This document shows positions 1 through 7,618 of a stretch of 21,621 bases of DNA, in pieces. Numbering within the stretch: the stretch's first letter is position 1; each line of letters starts with the position of its first letter. Source of the stretch: an uncultured Prevotellaceae bacterium. Lineage in GTDB: Bacteria; Bacteroidota; Bacteroidia; Bacteroidales; Muribaculaceae. Made by a program: the position numbers and the translations under genes. The stretch covers positions 1-21,621 of the forward strand of contig CALBLR010000501.1 in the NCBI GenBank assembly GCA_937896015.1, written 5' to 3'. The notes below the pieces were generated by a model. That model was not told the origin of the DNA, ran no database searches, and saw nothing but the letters and a program-made list of their open reading frames with translations.

Positions 1-1033
1 AGAATTCAGGCGGGAACTGGCCGGTCTTCACAAAGTCGCGGGCAAAGAATGAGAGCGACACGCCATTCTGGTGGAACGAGAACCAGAAGAAGATGACCAC
101 GCCAAGCACGGCAAACAGGGCATACATGCGCTGCTTGATTTCCTTGGCCATGGTGGCCTTCTCCTCGGCTGTGTAGTTCACCGCGCCGGCAGCCTCTTTC
201 TTTCCGGGTGTGGGGAACTTGCTCTTTTGTGTGAGGAATATCACAAGCGATATGAGCATTGCCACCACCGATGCGATGAAGGCGAAGTGCACGCCCTGGT
301 TGAACACCTCAAGGTAGGCCTGGCAGTTGGCTGCGCTGGGCGCGCCGCTCACTCCGGCCTGGGCCATGTAGTTCATCATGTTGCTCATCTGGTCGGCGGG
401 CAGGGTGCCGTCGATAAACTGGTGGCACAGTGCCGGCAGCTCGGCCACATACTTGTATCCGTGCAGGCCCAGCCACCAGCTGCGCAGGAAGGGGGCTATG
501 AACGGAGCCACCAGGCCGCCGATGTTGATGAACACGTAGAAGATTTGGAAACCGGTGTCGCGGCGGCCCTTCACCTTGTTGAGGGCCACTTCGCCACCCT
601 CTTTCAGGGTTTTGGCTTCGAAGTCGTCATACATTTGGCCCACAATGGCCTGCAGGTTGCCCTTAAACAGGCCGTTACCAAAGGCAATCAGCACAAGGGC
701 CGCGCAGGTGAGTGCCAGCAGACCGGTGAAGTTGGCCGATGTGGCTGTGATGGGTATTGCCAGGCACACATAGCCCAGAGCCATGATGATGATGCCCACC
801 ATTATGGTGCCCTTGTAGTTCTGCGTGCGGTCGGCTATGATGCCGCCCACAAGGCTCAGCACATATATGCCGGCCAGAAACACAGAGTAGATTGTTGCCG
901 CGCTGGTGTCGCTCAAGCCGAATTTCGAGCACAGAAACAGCGACAGCACGGCTGCCATGATGTAGTAGCCGAAGCGCTCGCCCATGTTGCTAAGGGCGGC
1001 TGCGATTAGTCCTTTGGGATGATTTTTTAGCAT
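1..1033 (-). CDS. POT-family proton-coupled peptide transporter, N-terminal part
   Basis: Inner-membrane major-facilitator protein of the POT/PTR2 family, expected to import di- and tripeptides with protons. Only the first 344 codons are present; the C-terminal part lies left of base 1. The protein starts MLKNHPKGLIAAALSNMGERFGYY, as in Bacteroides peptide MFS transporters, and carries a PTR2-like signature, FYVFINIGGLVAPF, about 180 residues in. Many hydrophobic helices follow one another (MAAVLSLFLCSKFG, AGIYVLSLVGGIIADRTQN, GTIMVGIIIMALGYV). The classical E-x-x-E-R-F motif reads N16-M-G-E19-R20-F, so the first acidic residue is absent. The start 61 bp behind sufE has no good -7 box, so it may be read through from sufE. 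The family call is firm; the substrate is inferred. Confidence 0.88.
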   Translation of the reverse strand, partial: MLKNHPKGLIAAALSNMGERFGYYIMAAVLSLFLCSKFGLSDTSAATIYSVFLAGIYVLSLVGGIIADRTQNYKGTIMVGIIIMALGYVCLAIPITATSANFTGLLALTCAALVLIAFGNGLFKGNLQAIVGQMYDDFEAKTLKEGGEVALNKVKGRRDTGFQIFYVFINIGGLVAPFIAPFLRSWWLGLHGYKYVAELPALCHQFIDGTLPADQMSNMMNYMAQAGVSGAPSAANCQAYLEVFNQGVHFAFIASVVAMLISLVIFLTQKSKFPTPGKKEAAGAVNYTAEEKATMAKEIKQRMYALFAVLGVVIFFWFSFHQNGVSLSFFARDFVKTGQFPPEF

Positions 1034-1094
1034 GTGATTAAGTTGTTTATTGTGAGTGTTAATAATTTTAGGGATAGCTTTTGTGTGATGCCAT

Positions 1095-1535
1095 CTAAGC
1101 CTTGGCGGCGTCTTGCTTGGCCTTGAATGCCAGCGCGTACATGCGCATCTGCTTCACCATCGACAGCAGTCCGTTGCTGCGCGTGGGCGACAGGTGCTCG
1201 TGCAGGCCTATGCGGTCAATGAAGTAGAGGTCGGCGTCGAGTATCTCATGCGGAGAGCGTCCGTCGAGCACGCGTATCAGCAGCGACACTATGCCTTTCA
1301 CTATAATGGCGTCGCTGTCGGCCATGAAGTGTATGCAGCCGTCATCACAGAGCTCGGCGTTGAGCCACAGGCGGCTTTGGCAGCCGTCAATCAGGTTGTC
1401 GGCCGTCTTCTGGCTCTCGGGCAGGGTGTGGAGCGCGTTGCCCAGCTCTATAATGTAGGCATAGCGGTCCATCCAGTCGGTCATGCCCGAAAACTCGTCG
1501 ATTATTTCGTCTTGAACTTCGTTAATACTGCTCAT
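1095..1535 (-). CDS. sufE: SufE family Fe-S cluster assembly protein
   Basis: A 146-residue cytosolic SufE-like sulfur acceptor. The family takes persulfide sulfur from the cysteine desulfurase SufS and passes it to the SufBCD scaffold. The sequence shows the typical N-terminal half (IIDEFSGMTDWMDRYAYIIELG), the acceptor cysteine in LIDGCQSRLW (Cys52) and the C-terminal helix LSPTRSNGLLSMVKQMR. Length fits the family (about 140 residues). No sufS or sufBCD gene is near, so the suf genes are split in this genome or lie elsewhere. A TAnnTTTG promoter lies about 30 bp upstream, so it is probably transcribed on its own and perhaps into the peptide transporter behind it. The call is firm. Confidence 0.93.
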   Translation of the reverse strand: MSSINEVQDEIIDEFSGMTDWMDRYAYIIELGNALHTLPESQKTADNLIDGCQSRLWLNAELCDDGCIHFMADSDAIIVKGIVSLLIRVLDGRSPHEILDADLYFIDRIGLHEHLSPTRSNGLLSMVKQMRMYALAFKAKQDAAKA

Positions 1536-1563
1536 ATGAGGATGTGTATAGTAACTTTTTCTT

Positions 1564-1571
1564 CAAAATTA
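1564..1571 (-). promoter_or_regulatory. -7 element of the sufE promoter
   Basis: Minus strand reads TAATTTTG, an exact match to the Bacteroidetes -7 box TAnnTTTG, 28 bp before the sufE start. A partial -33 motif (TTG) lies about 20 bp further upstream. Confidence 0.6.
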
Positions 1572-1627
1572 CATTAATTTTTGCGTTTTCACAACCTTTT
1601 TGTAGCCGAGGCTGTGCAAAAATGCGC

Positions 1628-2050
1628 CTATTTGCCATTATTTGCGCCGGCTTGCTTCTTTTCTTTGTTCTCCTCGTGCTGTATGGCAAACGAGGAGTAG
1701 ATTTGCAGCAGTGCGCCGGCCAGCAGGAAGGCCAGCCAGTCGCGGTTGCCCCACGAGGTGCCTATGTTGATGTTAAGCGAGCTGCTGAACAGGAAGAATG
1801 CCGACACGCAGTAGAGCAGTGCCGACACCTTGCCCATGCGGTAGAGGCGGCGTATGCGCAGGTTCTTGCCTGCATAGCGCTCGGTGCAGCGCTCGGCCAG
1901 CGCCAGCAGCGCGCCCAGCGAGTAGAGGTATTTGGCCCAGTCGCCGTGAACTCCGAATATTGGCATTGCGGCGGCCACAAGCAGCATTAGCGTGGCCACG
2001 GCAAGCGTTATGTTTTGAATCTCGATGCGTTTGTTCTCGTCTTTTATCAT
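1628..2050 (-). CDS. Small four-helix membrane protein of unknown function
   Basis: A 140-residue protein I cannot assign to a named family. It has four likely membrane helices: about residues 13-33 (ITLAVATLMLLVAAAMPIFG), 41-53, 75-92 (VSALLYCVSAFFLFSSSL) and 104-121 (WLAFLLAGALLQIYSSFA). The loop between helices 2 and 3 is positively charged (YAGKNLRIRRLYRMGK), and so is the C-terminal tail, which suggests both lie in the cytoplasm. It follows the divIC-like gene after 62 bp and has no clear promoter of its own, so it is probably the last gene of the trmD transcript. Its place next to a division gene hints at an envelope role, but nothing in the sequence shows one. That it is a real gene is likely from its helix pattern and codon use. 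Confidence 0.75.
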   Translation of the reverse strand: MIKDENKRIEIQNITLAVATLMLLVAAAMPIFGVHGDWAKYLYSLGALLALAERCTERYAGKNLRIRRLYRMGKVSALLYCVSAFFLFSSSLNINIGTSWGNRDWLAFLLAGALLQIYSSFAIQHEENKEKKQAGANNGK

Positions 2051-2112
2051 ATGTGTTTGTTTTTTATTGTGCTGTGCGTTGTTGGGGTGGGTGAGGGCGC
2101 GCTGCCAAATGC

Positions 2113-2427
2113 TTATGGAATGTCGGTCACATACACGTCTTCGTTGGCGCGCTTCATGCCATACTTTTCGCGTGCAATGCGCTCCAGTGTGTGGCGGTCG
2201 GTGTTGAGTTCGCGTGTTTTTGCCTCATACGCGGCTGCCGAGTCTTCGTTGGCCTGTATCTGCACCTTGATGTCGCTTATCTGCTTCACATAGCCGTCGC
2301 GGCGCGAATAGTTGTAGTCACCGAAGCACAGCAGGGTCACAAAGAATCCCACTATTATCAGGAATGGCAGGTGGAGCCACCTGTGCTGGAACTGCTTTAT
2401 TTTGTTTTTGATGTTTTTTAAGCCCAT
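2113..2427 (-). CDS. DivIC/FtsB-like septum formation initiator
   Basis: A 104-residue bitopic membrane protein of the DivIC/FtsB family, which joins FtsL and FtsQ/DivIB in the divisome and helps switch on septal peptidoglycan synthesis. It has a short basic N-terminus, one membrane helix (about residues 20-36, PFLIIVGFFVTLLCFG) and then a coiled coil (about 44-80) facing the periplasm. It ends with the family hallmark LERIAREKYGMKRANEDVY. Length is typical. It lies 27 bp behind the DUF4855 gene and 62 bp before the four-helix membrane protein, all in one direction, so co-transcription is likely. DivIC and FtsB cannot be told apart reliably from sequence, so no symbol is given. Confidence 0.88.
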   Translation of the reverse strand: MGLKNIKNKIKQFQHRWLHLPFLIIVGFFVTLLCFGDYNYSRRDGYVKQISDIKVQIQANEDSAAAYEAKTRELNTDRHTLERIAREKYGMKRANEDVYVTDIP

Positions 2428-2454
2428 TGCGTGGAGTGATGTGTAGTGTTTTTT

Positions 2455-3615
2455 TTAGAAATGCCAGTCGAGTTGCCACCACTTCTTTTTTGTTGTGTCG
2501 CTGCCGTTGGCCGCGGGTGCTTTCTGCGTCTGGCCGCTGGAGTTTAGGGTGGAGTGGCGGTTGGCGATAATGCGCGCCAGGCGGTCGATCACTTGGCGGT
2601 CGCGGCGGTTGCTGCTCTTGGCCATGTCGGCCCATGCTGTACCGCCCAGGTAGTAGGCCACCGATGCGCTTTGCCACACGCCGGCGCGCTCGTAGGCGCT
2701 TGTGTAGGCGTCGAAGTGGGCCAGGGCCTCGTTGTGGGTCTTGGCCTGATAGTATGCGCCCTCGTCGATTTCCATCTCAAGGGCCGAGCCCACCCGCTTG
2801 GCGTTGGTTATGGCGTCGGTCAGCCGCTGAGTGGTGAGCCCCTCGCCCACGAAGTAGTTTGGCTGCAAATACACCATGTCGAAGCCCATGGCCGCCCCCT
2901 GGTCGTTGTTGCGCGCGCCGAAGAAGGGGATCCAATACATTAGTTTGCCCAGTTTGTGCACCATGCGGCTCACCCGCGTGGGCAGCTCGCGCCCAGTGGC
3001 CGAGGTGGTCTCTTCTATCCAGTAAAATCCGTTCAACTCCAGATTTTTGAAGCCTGCGCGGTTAAAGCGGTCGTAGATTGTCTGCAAATACCACTCCACG
3101 GCGGCCTGCTTATCGTCGATGCGGTTGAAGTTCAGCCGCCGGCCGTTCACACTGCCCCAGTCGGTGCGCCCGTTCTCGGGGCTGGGCAGCATCAGCACCA
3201 CCTTATGTTTGAATCCAGGGTCGCCCAGTTCCCGCTTGGCCTGGCTGATGCATTTGTCGAGTGCGTCGAGTGCCTTGCCGCGCTCGAATATGCGGTTCAT
3301 CAGCCATTCCCAGTCGGCCCGGGTCGAGCCTTTGCCATAGCCGTTGGCATATGTCACATCGCCTTGGCGGCGGAATTCAAGAAACAGAAATCCGTCGAAC
3401 GTCCAGCGCCGTGTGCCGTCGGCAAATGTGTGGGTCACGTATGGCTCAAACTCGCTTTGCGTCCAGTCGGGGCGGAAGCTGCCGCCCTGGTAAATCAGGG
3501 CAAGGTCGTTGATGGGCCCGGCGGCAAACTTGCCGGGCGTTATGGCTGCCGAGGCCGCCATGGTCAGTGCGGCTGCAAAGGCCGCGATGAGTAGTCGCAG
3601 GTGATGGGTGTTCAT
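2455..3615 (-). CDS. Secreted DUF4855 protein
   Basis: A 386-residue protein beginning with a clear signal peptide (MNTHHLRLLIAAFAAALTMAASA, cut near residue 23), so it is exported to the periplasm or beyond. The body resembles DUF4855 proteins, a family of unknown function in Bacteroidetes and Firmicutes. Features include the opening LALIYQGG, the segment WTFDGFLFLEF, a conserved acidic patch GFYWIEE, FDMVYLQPNYF and EMEIDEGAYY. The alternating strand/helix pattern with acidic and aromatic residues at strand ends suggests a TIM-barrel, perhaps glycosidase-like, fold (inference). The C-terminus is low-complexity and basic. It starts 9 bp behind the trmD stop, so the two are almost surely translated from one transcript. 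The function is unknown. Confidence 0.85.
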   Translation of the reverse strand: MNTHHLRLLIAAFAAALTMAASAAITPGKFAAGPINDLALIYQGGSFRPDWTQSEFEPYVTHTFADGTRRWTFDGFLFLEFRRQGDVTYANGYGKGSTRADWEWLMNRIFERGKALDALDKCISQAKRELGDPGFKHKVVLMLPSPENGRTDWGSVNGRRLNFNRIDDKQAAVEWYLQTIYDRFNRAGFKNLELNGFYWIEETTSATGRELPTRVSRMVHKLGKLMYWIPFFGARNNDQGAAMGFDMVYLQPNYFVGEGLTTQRLTDAITNAKRVGSALEMEIDEGAYYQAKTHNEALAHFDAYTSAYERAGVWQSASVAYYLGGTAWADMAKSSNRRDRQVIDRLARIIANRHSTLNSSGQTQKAPAANGSDTTKKKWWQLDWHF

Positions 3616-3624
3616 AGTGTCTCG

Positions 3625-4329
3625 TTATTTGTCTTTAAGCAGGTTGGGGCGCAGGCGGCGCGTGCGCTCAATGGCCTGCTCCATTTTCCATTCGTCGATT
3701 TTAGCCTGGTTGCCGCTGAGCAGTATCTCGGGCACTTTCCAGCCGTTGAACTCTGCCGGACGCGTGTAGACTGGGGCCTCGAGCAGTCCGTCCTGGAACG
3801 AGTCGCTGAGGGCGCTCTGCTCGTCGCCTATGGCTCCGGGCAGCAGGCGCACCACGGCGTCGGCGATTACCGCCGCGGGCAGCTCGCCTCCGGTGAGCAC
3901 GTAGTCGCCTATCGAAATTTCACGCGTAATAAGGTGCTCGCGAATGCGGTAGTCCACGCCTTTGTAGTGGCCGCAGAGTATCATTATGTTTTTAGCCAGC
4001 GACAGGGTGTTGGCCATGGGCTGGTCCAGAATGTCGCCGTCGGGCGAGGTGAAAATCACCTCGTCGTAGTGCCGCTGCGACTGCAGCTCCTGCATGCACC
4101 GCCACACGGGCTCAATCTGCATCACCATGCCGGCATTGCCGCTGAAGGGGTAGTCGTCCACCTTGCGGTGCTTGCGCAGCGACCAGTCGCGCAGGTTGTG
4201 CACGTGAATCTCCACCAGGCCCTTGTCCTGCGCACGCTGCAATATGGAGCAGTGCAGCGGCGAGTCGAGTGCCTCGGGCATCACGCTTAGTATGTCTATT
4301 CTCATCTTGTCGTTGTTGTCTTCTGCCAT
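3625..4329 (-). CDS. trmD: tRNA (guanine-N1)-methyltransferase TrmD
   Basis: SAM-dependent enzyme making m1G37 next to the anticodon of several tRNAs, which prevents +1 frameshifting. It belongs to the SPOUT (trefoil-knot) class and acts as a dimer. Visible family segments are [11 protein letters not shown] at the N-terminus, [28 protein letters not shown], the knot region [16 protein letters not shown] and [24 protein letters not shown] and the tail [12 protein letters not shown]...RTRRLRP. The ATG at 4329 gives 234 residues. The ATG at 4305 (MRIDILS) matches where most relatives begin and is an equal alternative. The frame stays open upstream to 4545, but that overlaps the permease and looks non-coding. 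A weak promoter (CAACTTTG at 4375-4382) may precede it. It heads a cluster with DUF4855, divIC-like and the small membrane protein. Confidence 0.95.
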   Translation of the reverse strand: MAEDNNDKMRIDILSVMPEALDSPLHCSILQRAQDKGLVEIHVHNLRDWSLRKHRKVDDYPFSGNAGMVMQIEPVWRCMQELQSQRHYDEVIFTSPDGDILDQPMANTLSLAKNIMILCGHYKGVDYRIREHLITREISIGDYVLTGGELPAAVIADAVVRLLPGAIGDEQSALSDSFQDGLLEAPVYTRPAEFNGWKVPEILLSGNQAKIDEWKMEQAIERTRRLRPNLLKDK

Positions 4330-4442
4330 AGCTTTTGTGAAAAAATGCTTGTGGTTGTGTGAGTTAGAGTTATGCAAAGTTGGCCGCGCTTGGCCACACG
4401 GGCGGCATGCGGCGGCCTTTTTTCGTCGGACGCCAGTGTGCC

Positions 4443-5636
4443 TCACTCCTGAATCCAGAGCGACAGCACCTTGCGCCTTATGGCCATCACGTTGCCGGCG
4501 GTGATGCACACCATTATGGCCACTGCTGCTGCCAGCGACTGCCACAGCGGCCCGCCCTGTGTGCCGAATGCCCGCAGCGTGAGCATGTAGTAGTAGCGCG
4601 CGGCCAGCATCAGCGCCACAGAGGCCGCCAGCACGGTGCCGTTGATGGCCACCACAAGGCGTATGTAGGTGCGCGACACCTGTGCGGGCGAGTAGCCCAG
4701 CATCAGCAGGTTTTGCAGCTTGCGCGTGTTCTTTTGCAGCAGCAGGTAGATGCTGAGCATGAGCACGAAGAACGACAGCAGGCTTATGATGACTCCCACC
4801 ACGCCCACTATACTGATTATCAGTGTGAGGAAGTAGTATGCCTTGCTCGAGCTCATCTTGTCGCCAGCCACATCGTAGTGGTGCGCATCCATGTAGTCCT
4901 TAATCTTCACATCGCCCGGACGGTTCACCTCCACGATAAGGCGCAGCGGGTGCTGGTGTCCGCCCTGGCCATAGCGGTCGTTGCTCCAGCGCATGAACTC
5001 TTCGGGCACTATGATGGTGTTGAGGCGGTTGCTGAATCCCACTATGCGGCCGGGCAGCACCTCGTTGCGGCCGTTGCCGGTGAACGTGAAGCTAAGCGGA
5101 ATTATTCCCGCCTGACTCTCGCTTATTTTAGGCATTCCCTGGGCAGCTGCAAAGCCGAAGTTGTACATCGACAGGTAGTCGCGGCTCACTATCACGGGCA
5201 CTTCGGGACGCTGCGGGTCGAAGTCCCACTCGCCGGGGTCGGCGTCGATGAAGTCGCTCGGAATCGACTCGAAGAAGAACTGCGTGCGCATGGCCTTGCC
5301 GTTGGTCGCGCCAATGGTGGCAAAGGTGCTGTATTCGCTGCTCACAAAGCGGCCCACCTTGCGGCACCACGGCTGGCGCTCGATGTCGGCGATGTCGGTG
5401 TCGGAAAATTCGCTGCTGTTGCCCAGCATGGCGCCAGCGCTGCTCACCGAGCGCGTGATTATCAGGTAGTCCTTGCGGATGAAACTCTCTTGGTCGTTAA
5501 ACACGGGCAGCACGTCCTGGTAGAATTGCACTGCCAGCGTCACAATGGTCAGTCCCACCAGGTTGGCCAGGGCAAACCCTAAAAGCTGCGATGTGCTAAT
5601 GTGCTTGCGCAGCAGTTTCCACATCAGTCCCTTCAT
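4443..5636 (-). CDS. FtsX/MacB-like ABC transporter permease
   Basis: A 397-residue inner-membrane permease with the FtsX-type layout: one membrane helix near the N-terminus (about 17-38), a large periplasmic domain (about 40-262) and three more helices (about 268-300, 325-347, 366-386). The cytoplasmic stretch [20 protein letters not shown] between helices 2 and 3 is the usual coupling segment (R-K-L/lml-G-y/s). Such permeases, with their ATPase, drive mechanical movement in the periplasm (lipoprotein release, efflux or activation of cell-wall enzymes) rather than simple transport. The ATG overlaps the ATPase stop by four bases (ATGA), so the two proteins form one transporter. No lipoprotein or membrane-fusion partner is adjacent, so the substrate cannot be stated. 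Confidence 0.87.
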   Translation of the reverse strand: MKGLMWKLLRKHISTSQLLGFALANLVGLTIVTLAVQFYQDVLPVFNDQESFIRKDYLIITRSVSSAGAMLGNSSEFSDTDIADIERQPWCRKVGRFVSSEYSTFATIGATNGKAMRTQFFFESIPSDFIDADPGEWDFDPQRPEVPVIVSRDYLSMYNFGFAAAQGMPKISESQAGIIPLSFTFTGNGRNEVLPGRIVGFSNRLNTIIVPEEFMRWSNDRYGQGGHQHPLRLIVEVNRPGDVKIKDYMDAHHYDVAGDKMSSSKAYYFLTLIISIVGVVGVIISLLSFFVLMLSIYLLLQKNTRKLQNLLMLGYSPAQVSRTYIRLVVAINGTVLAASVALMLAARYYYMLTLRAFGTQGGPLWQSLAAAVAIMVCITAGNVMAIRRKVLSLWIQE

Positions 5637-6277
5637 AGCTTATACTCCTTATCCACTTTAATCATCACGTTGTTGCCCACCGAGGTCGATATCACCCCGG
5701 CGCCCTGGCTGCGGGCCTCGTCGGTCACCATCTGCGCCACAATGCGGTTGTTGGCGGCATCGAGGTGGCTCACCGGCTCGTCGAGCAGAATGAAGTCGCA
5801 CGGCTGGCACAGGGTGCGTATTATGGCCACGCGCTGCTGCTGGCCTATCGAAAGCCTCGCCACGGGGCTGTCGACCTTGTCGGGTATGCCCAGCTGCTCA
5901 AAGTAGCCCTCTATCTGCTTGCGGGTCTTGAAGCCTGTAAGGCGGTTTTTCAGTTCCACGTTCTCAATGGCGGTGAGCTCTGGGAACAGTCGCAGCTCCT
6001 GCGGCAGGTAGGCTATGTGCCGGCAGCGCACGTCGCACCACTCATCGATGCTCAGCTGGCGCACGTCGCGGCCGTCGAAGGCTATTGTGCCCGAATAGTC
6101 GGTGCGGTAGCCATACACATAGCTGCACATCGACGACTTGCCGGTGCCGCTCTCGGCCGATATCAAATACATCTTGCCGCGCTCAAATGCCACCTGCCTG
6201 AGCCACACCTGCGAGTTGTCTTCCTCGCGGCCGGCAAACACGGCGGGCAGCGTGTTGTTTAACTCAATTCTTTGCAT
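5633..6277 (-). CDS. ABC transporter ATP-binding protein (partner of FtsX-like permease)
   Basis: A 214-residue cytoplasmic ATPase. Motifs are in the right order: Walker A AESGTGKSS (41-49), Q-loop YLPQE (Gln93), signature LSIGQQQR (142-149) and Walker B FILLDEP with the D-loop VSHLD (162-173). The switch histidine that normally follows (THD) is missing; the equivalent stretch reads VISTSVGNN (196-203). The protein then stops after only about ten more residues. The frame is open to 6307, but a -7 promoter box at 6305-6312 would place transcription start below 6307. I therefore chose the ATG at 6277 (MQRIELNN). The stop overlaps the permease start by four bases. The ATPase call is firm; the role of the pair is unknown. 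Confidence 0.9.
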   Translation of the reverse strand: MQRIELNNTLPAVFAGREEDNSQVWLRQVAFERGKMYLISAESGTGKSSMCSYVYGYRTDYSGTIAFDGRDVRQLSIDEWCDVRCRHIAYLPQELRLFPELTAIENVELKNRLTGFKTRKQIEGYFEQLGIPDKVDSPVARLSIGQQQRVAIIRTLCQPCDFILLDEPVSHLDAANNRIVAQMVTDEARSQGAGVISTSVGNNVMIKVDKEYKL

Positions 6278-6304
6278 TGCAGTGATAAAGTCTGTTTCAA
6301 ATAG

Positions 6305-6312
6305 CAAAAATA
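6305..6312 (-). promoter_or_regulatory. -7 element of the ABC transporter operon
   Basis: Minus strand reads TATTTTTG, matching TAnnTTTG, 27 bp before the ATG at 6277. No TTTG is found at the -33 position. The box supports 6277 over 6307 as start codon and may drive the ATPase, permease and perhaps trmD. Confidence 0.5.
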
Positions 6313-6376
6313 GTGATTTGCGGCCAACGCAGCCCCATGTTTAACCAAATTTATATGCCACGCGCGCGCCGGGCCG

Positions 6377-7324
6377 TTAGTCGCTGCACATGCGGTTGGC
6401 GTCGGTGGGCTCGCCCTTGTAGGGCTCGATGTGTATGCTCGTTATCACGTTGCCTATGCGCTGCTCCAGCCGCTGCTCCACCAGCGAGGCAATCTTGTGG
6501 GCCTCGGTGACGGTGAGTCCGGGGTCTACCTTGATGTGCACGTCTATCACATGGGCGTTGCCGTTGTGGCGGGTGCGCAGGTGGTGGTAGGCCTTCACCT
6601 GGCCGATGCCGCCTATCACATTGGCTATGCGCTCGTTCTCCTCGGCGGGCAGTGTGACCTCGAGCAGCTCTTTCACGGCTGGCACGGCAAGTTTCACGGC
6701 CACTATGAGTATGAATACGCTCACGGCCAGCTCGGCCAGCGGGTCGAGCACGCGCCACTGCGCGCCCAGAAATATGGCGCCCGATATGCCCACAAGCGTG
6801 GCGATGCTCGACAGGGCATCGCTGCGGTGATGCCAGGCGTTGGCTATGACGGCCGTGCTGCCTATGCGCTTGCCCACGCGGTTGGTGTACTGGAACAGCA
6901 GCTCCTTGGCCACAATCGAGATTGCCGCCATCGCCAGGGCCAGGTATCCGGGCTTGTCGAGCATCTGCCCCTGGCAGGCTGCTATCACGCTTTTGGCGCC
7001 GCTCCAGGCCAGGCCCACGCCCACCACGGCAAGCGCCTCGGCTATGAGAAATGTGGCGAAAGTCTCAAACTTGCCATGGCCGTAGCGGTATTCCTTGTCG
7101 ACGCCGCGGGCCGAGACGCCCACAAACACTATCACCACTATGTCGGTGAGGAAATCGCTCAGCGAGTGCACGCCGTCGGCTATCATAGCACCGGAGTTGC
7201 CCAGCACGCCGGCAGCCACTTTCAGGGCCGACAGCAGTCCGTTGACGGCAAATCCCGTCAGCGTGCAGCGCTTGGCCGTGGCGGCACGCTGCTCCAAATC
7301 CATGTCAACGTTAGTTCGTGTCAT
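6377..7324 (-). CDS. Cation diffusion facilitator (CDF) metal exporter
   Basis: A 315-residue inner-membrane antiporter that exports divalent metal, probably zinc, in exchange for protons. The CDF metal site is visible as two H-x-x-x-D motifs: H53-S-L-S-D57 in helix 2 (MIADGVHSLSDFLTD) and H165-H-R-S-D169 in helix 5 (ANAWHHRSDALSS). The H/D composition is that of Zn/Cd-type members, unlike Mn-type ones. The segment YRYGHGKFET between helices 2 and 3 is also typical. Six helices are followed by a cytoplasmic ferredoxin-like domain (about 215-305, with LRTRHNGNAHVIDVHIKVDP). The -7 box lies only 9 bp before the ATG at 7324, so the second methionine (ATG at 7303) could be the real start. It appears to be transcribed alone. 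Confidence 0.93.
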   Translation of the reverse strand: MTRTNVDMDLEQRAATAKRCTLTGFAVNGLLSALKVAAGVLGNSGAMIADGVHSLSDFLTDIVVIVFVGVSARGVDKEYRYGHGKFETFATFLIAEALAVVGVGLAWSGAKSVIAACQGQMLDKPGYLALAMAAISIVAKELLFQYTNRVGKRIGSTAVIANAWHHRSDALSSIATLVGISGAIFLGAQWRVLDPLAELAVSVFILIVAVKLAVPAVKELLEVTLPAEENERIANVIGGIGQVKAYHHLRTRHNGNAHVIDVHIKVDPGLTVTEAHKIASLVEQRLEQRIGNVITSIHIEPYKGEPTDANRMCSD

Positions 7325-7332
7325 AATTGATG

Positions 7333-7340
7333 CAAATTTA
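7333..7340 (-). promoter_or_regulatory. -7 element of the CDF exporter promoter
   Basis: Minus strand reads TAAATTTG, an exact TAnnTTTG match, 8 bp before the annotated ATG. The implied leader is only a few bases long, or the start is the next ATG at 7303. No -33 TTTG was found. Confidence 0.5.
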
Positions 7341-7345
7341 GCAAA

Positions 7346-7353
7346 TAAATTTG
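7346..7353 (+). promoter_or_regulatory. Possible plus-strand -7 element facing away from the CDF gene
   Basis: Plus strand reads TAAATTTG, matching TAnnTTTG. It lies back to back with the CDF promoter. No gene follows before the terminator at 7539-7586, and no -33 TTTG is seen, so it may be fortuitous or drive a small RNA. Confidence 0.3.
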
Positions 7354-7538
7354 GCGGAGTGGTGCAGTGTTGGCACTATTGCCGCGTTTAGTTGGTGAAA
7401 AGGCCCGAAGAGAGGGTCTTTCATCCGAGAAAAAGTTTTCATCGTTTCAACGAAATTCATTGAGTATATGAATGGGATTATTTAGACTGGCCTTGAACCG
7501 AACCTGCTGGAAAACAACGGTTTTTTTTACCAACCAGC

Positions 7539-7586
7539 AAAAGCACCGCATGCCCCGCATTCATTTGGAGGCAGCGGTGCTTTTTT
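7539..7586. terminator. Bidirectional intrinsic terminator
   Basis: GCACCGC (7543-7549) pairs with GCGGTGC (7574-7580), extended inside by TGCC/GGCA after a one-base bulge and outside by AAAA/TTTT. Six T follow on the plus strand and four on the minus strand. It lies 32 bp downstream of the DUF4491 stop and would end that transcript, and also any plus-strand RNA. Confidence 0.8.
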
Positions 7587-7618
7587 CATTGCCTGCGGCT
7601 GCGCCAATGTGGCGCGCG

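Larger units (their letters stand above)
7325..7618. other. Intergenic region without a convincing gene
   Basis: This stretch of 294 bp separates the CDF gene from the DUF4491 gene. It contains two face-to-face -7 boxes (7333-7340 minus, 7346-7353 plus), a small palindrome TCGTTTCAACGA near 7443-7454, a T-run of eight at 7521-7528 and a terminator hairpin at 7539-7586. Base composition is more AT-rich than the coding regions. A minus-strand reading frame of 40 codons (7338-7460) exists, but it has no promoter or ribosome binding site. A plus-strand small RNA ending at the hairpin is possible. Confidence 0.5.

Noticed and set aside
4330..4545. Upstream extension of the trmD frame
   Set aside because: It runs into the permease gene, is Arg/His/Gly-rich and is not found in TrmD, whose N-terminus is MRIDI-like.
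4380..5582. Open frame of 400 codons on the plus strand
   Set aside because: Antisense to the FtsX-like permease, with His- and Ala-rich low-information sequence and no promoter.
7338..7460. Minus-strand frame of 40 codons in the CDF-DUF4491 gap
   Set aside because: It has no ribosome binding site or -7 box, and it runs into the CDF promoter; not enough to call a gene without conservation data.
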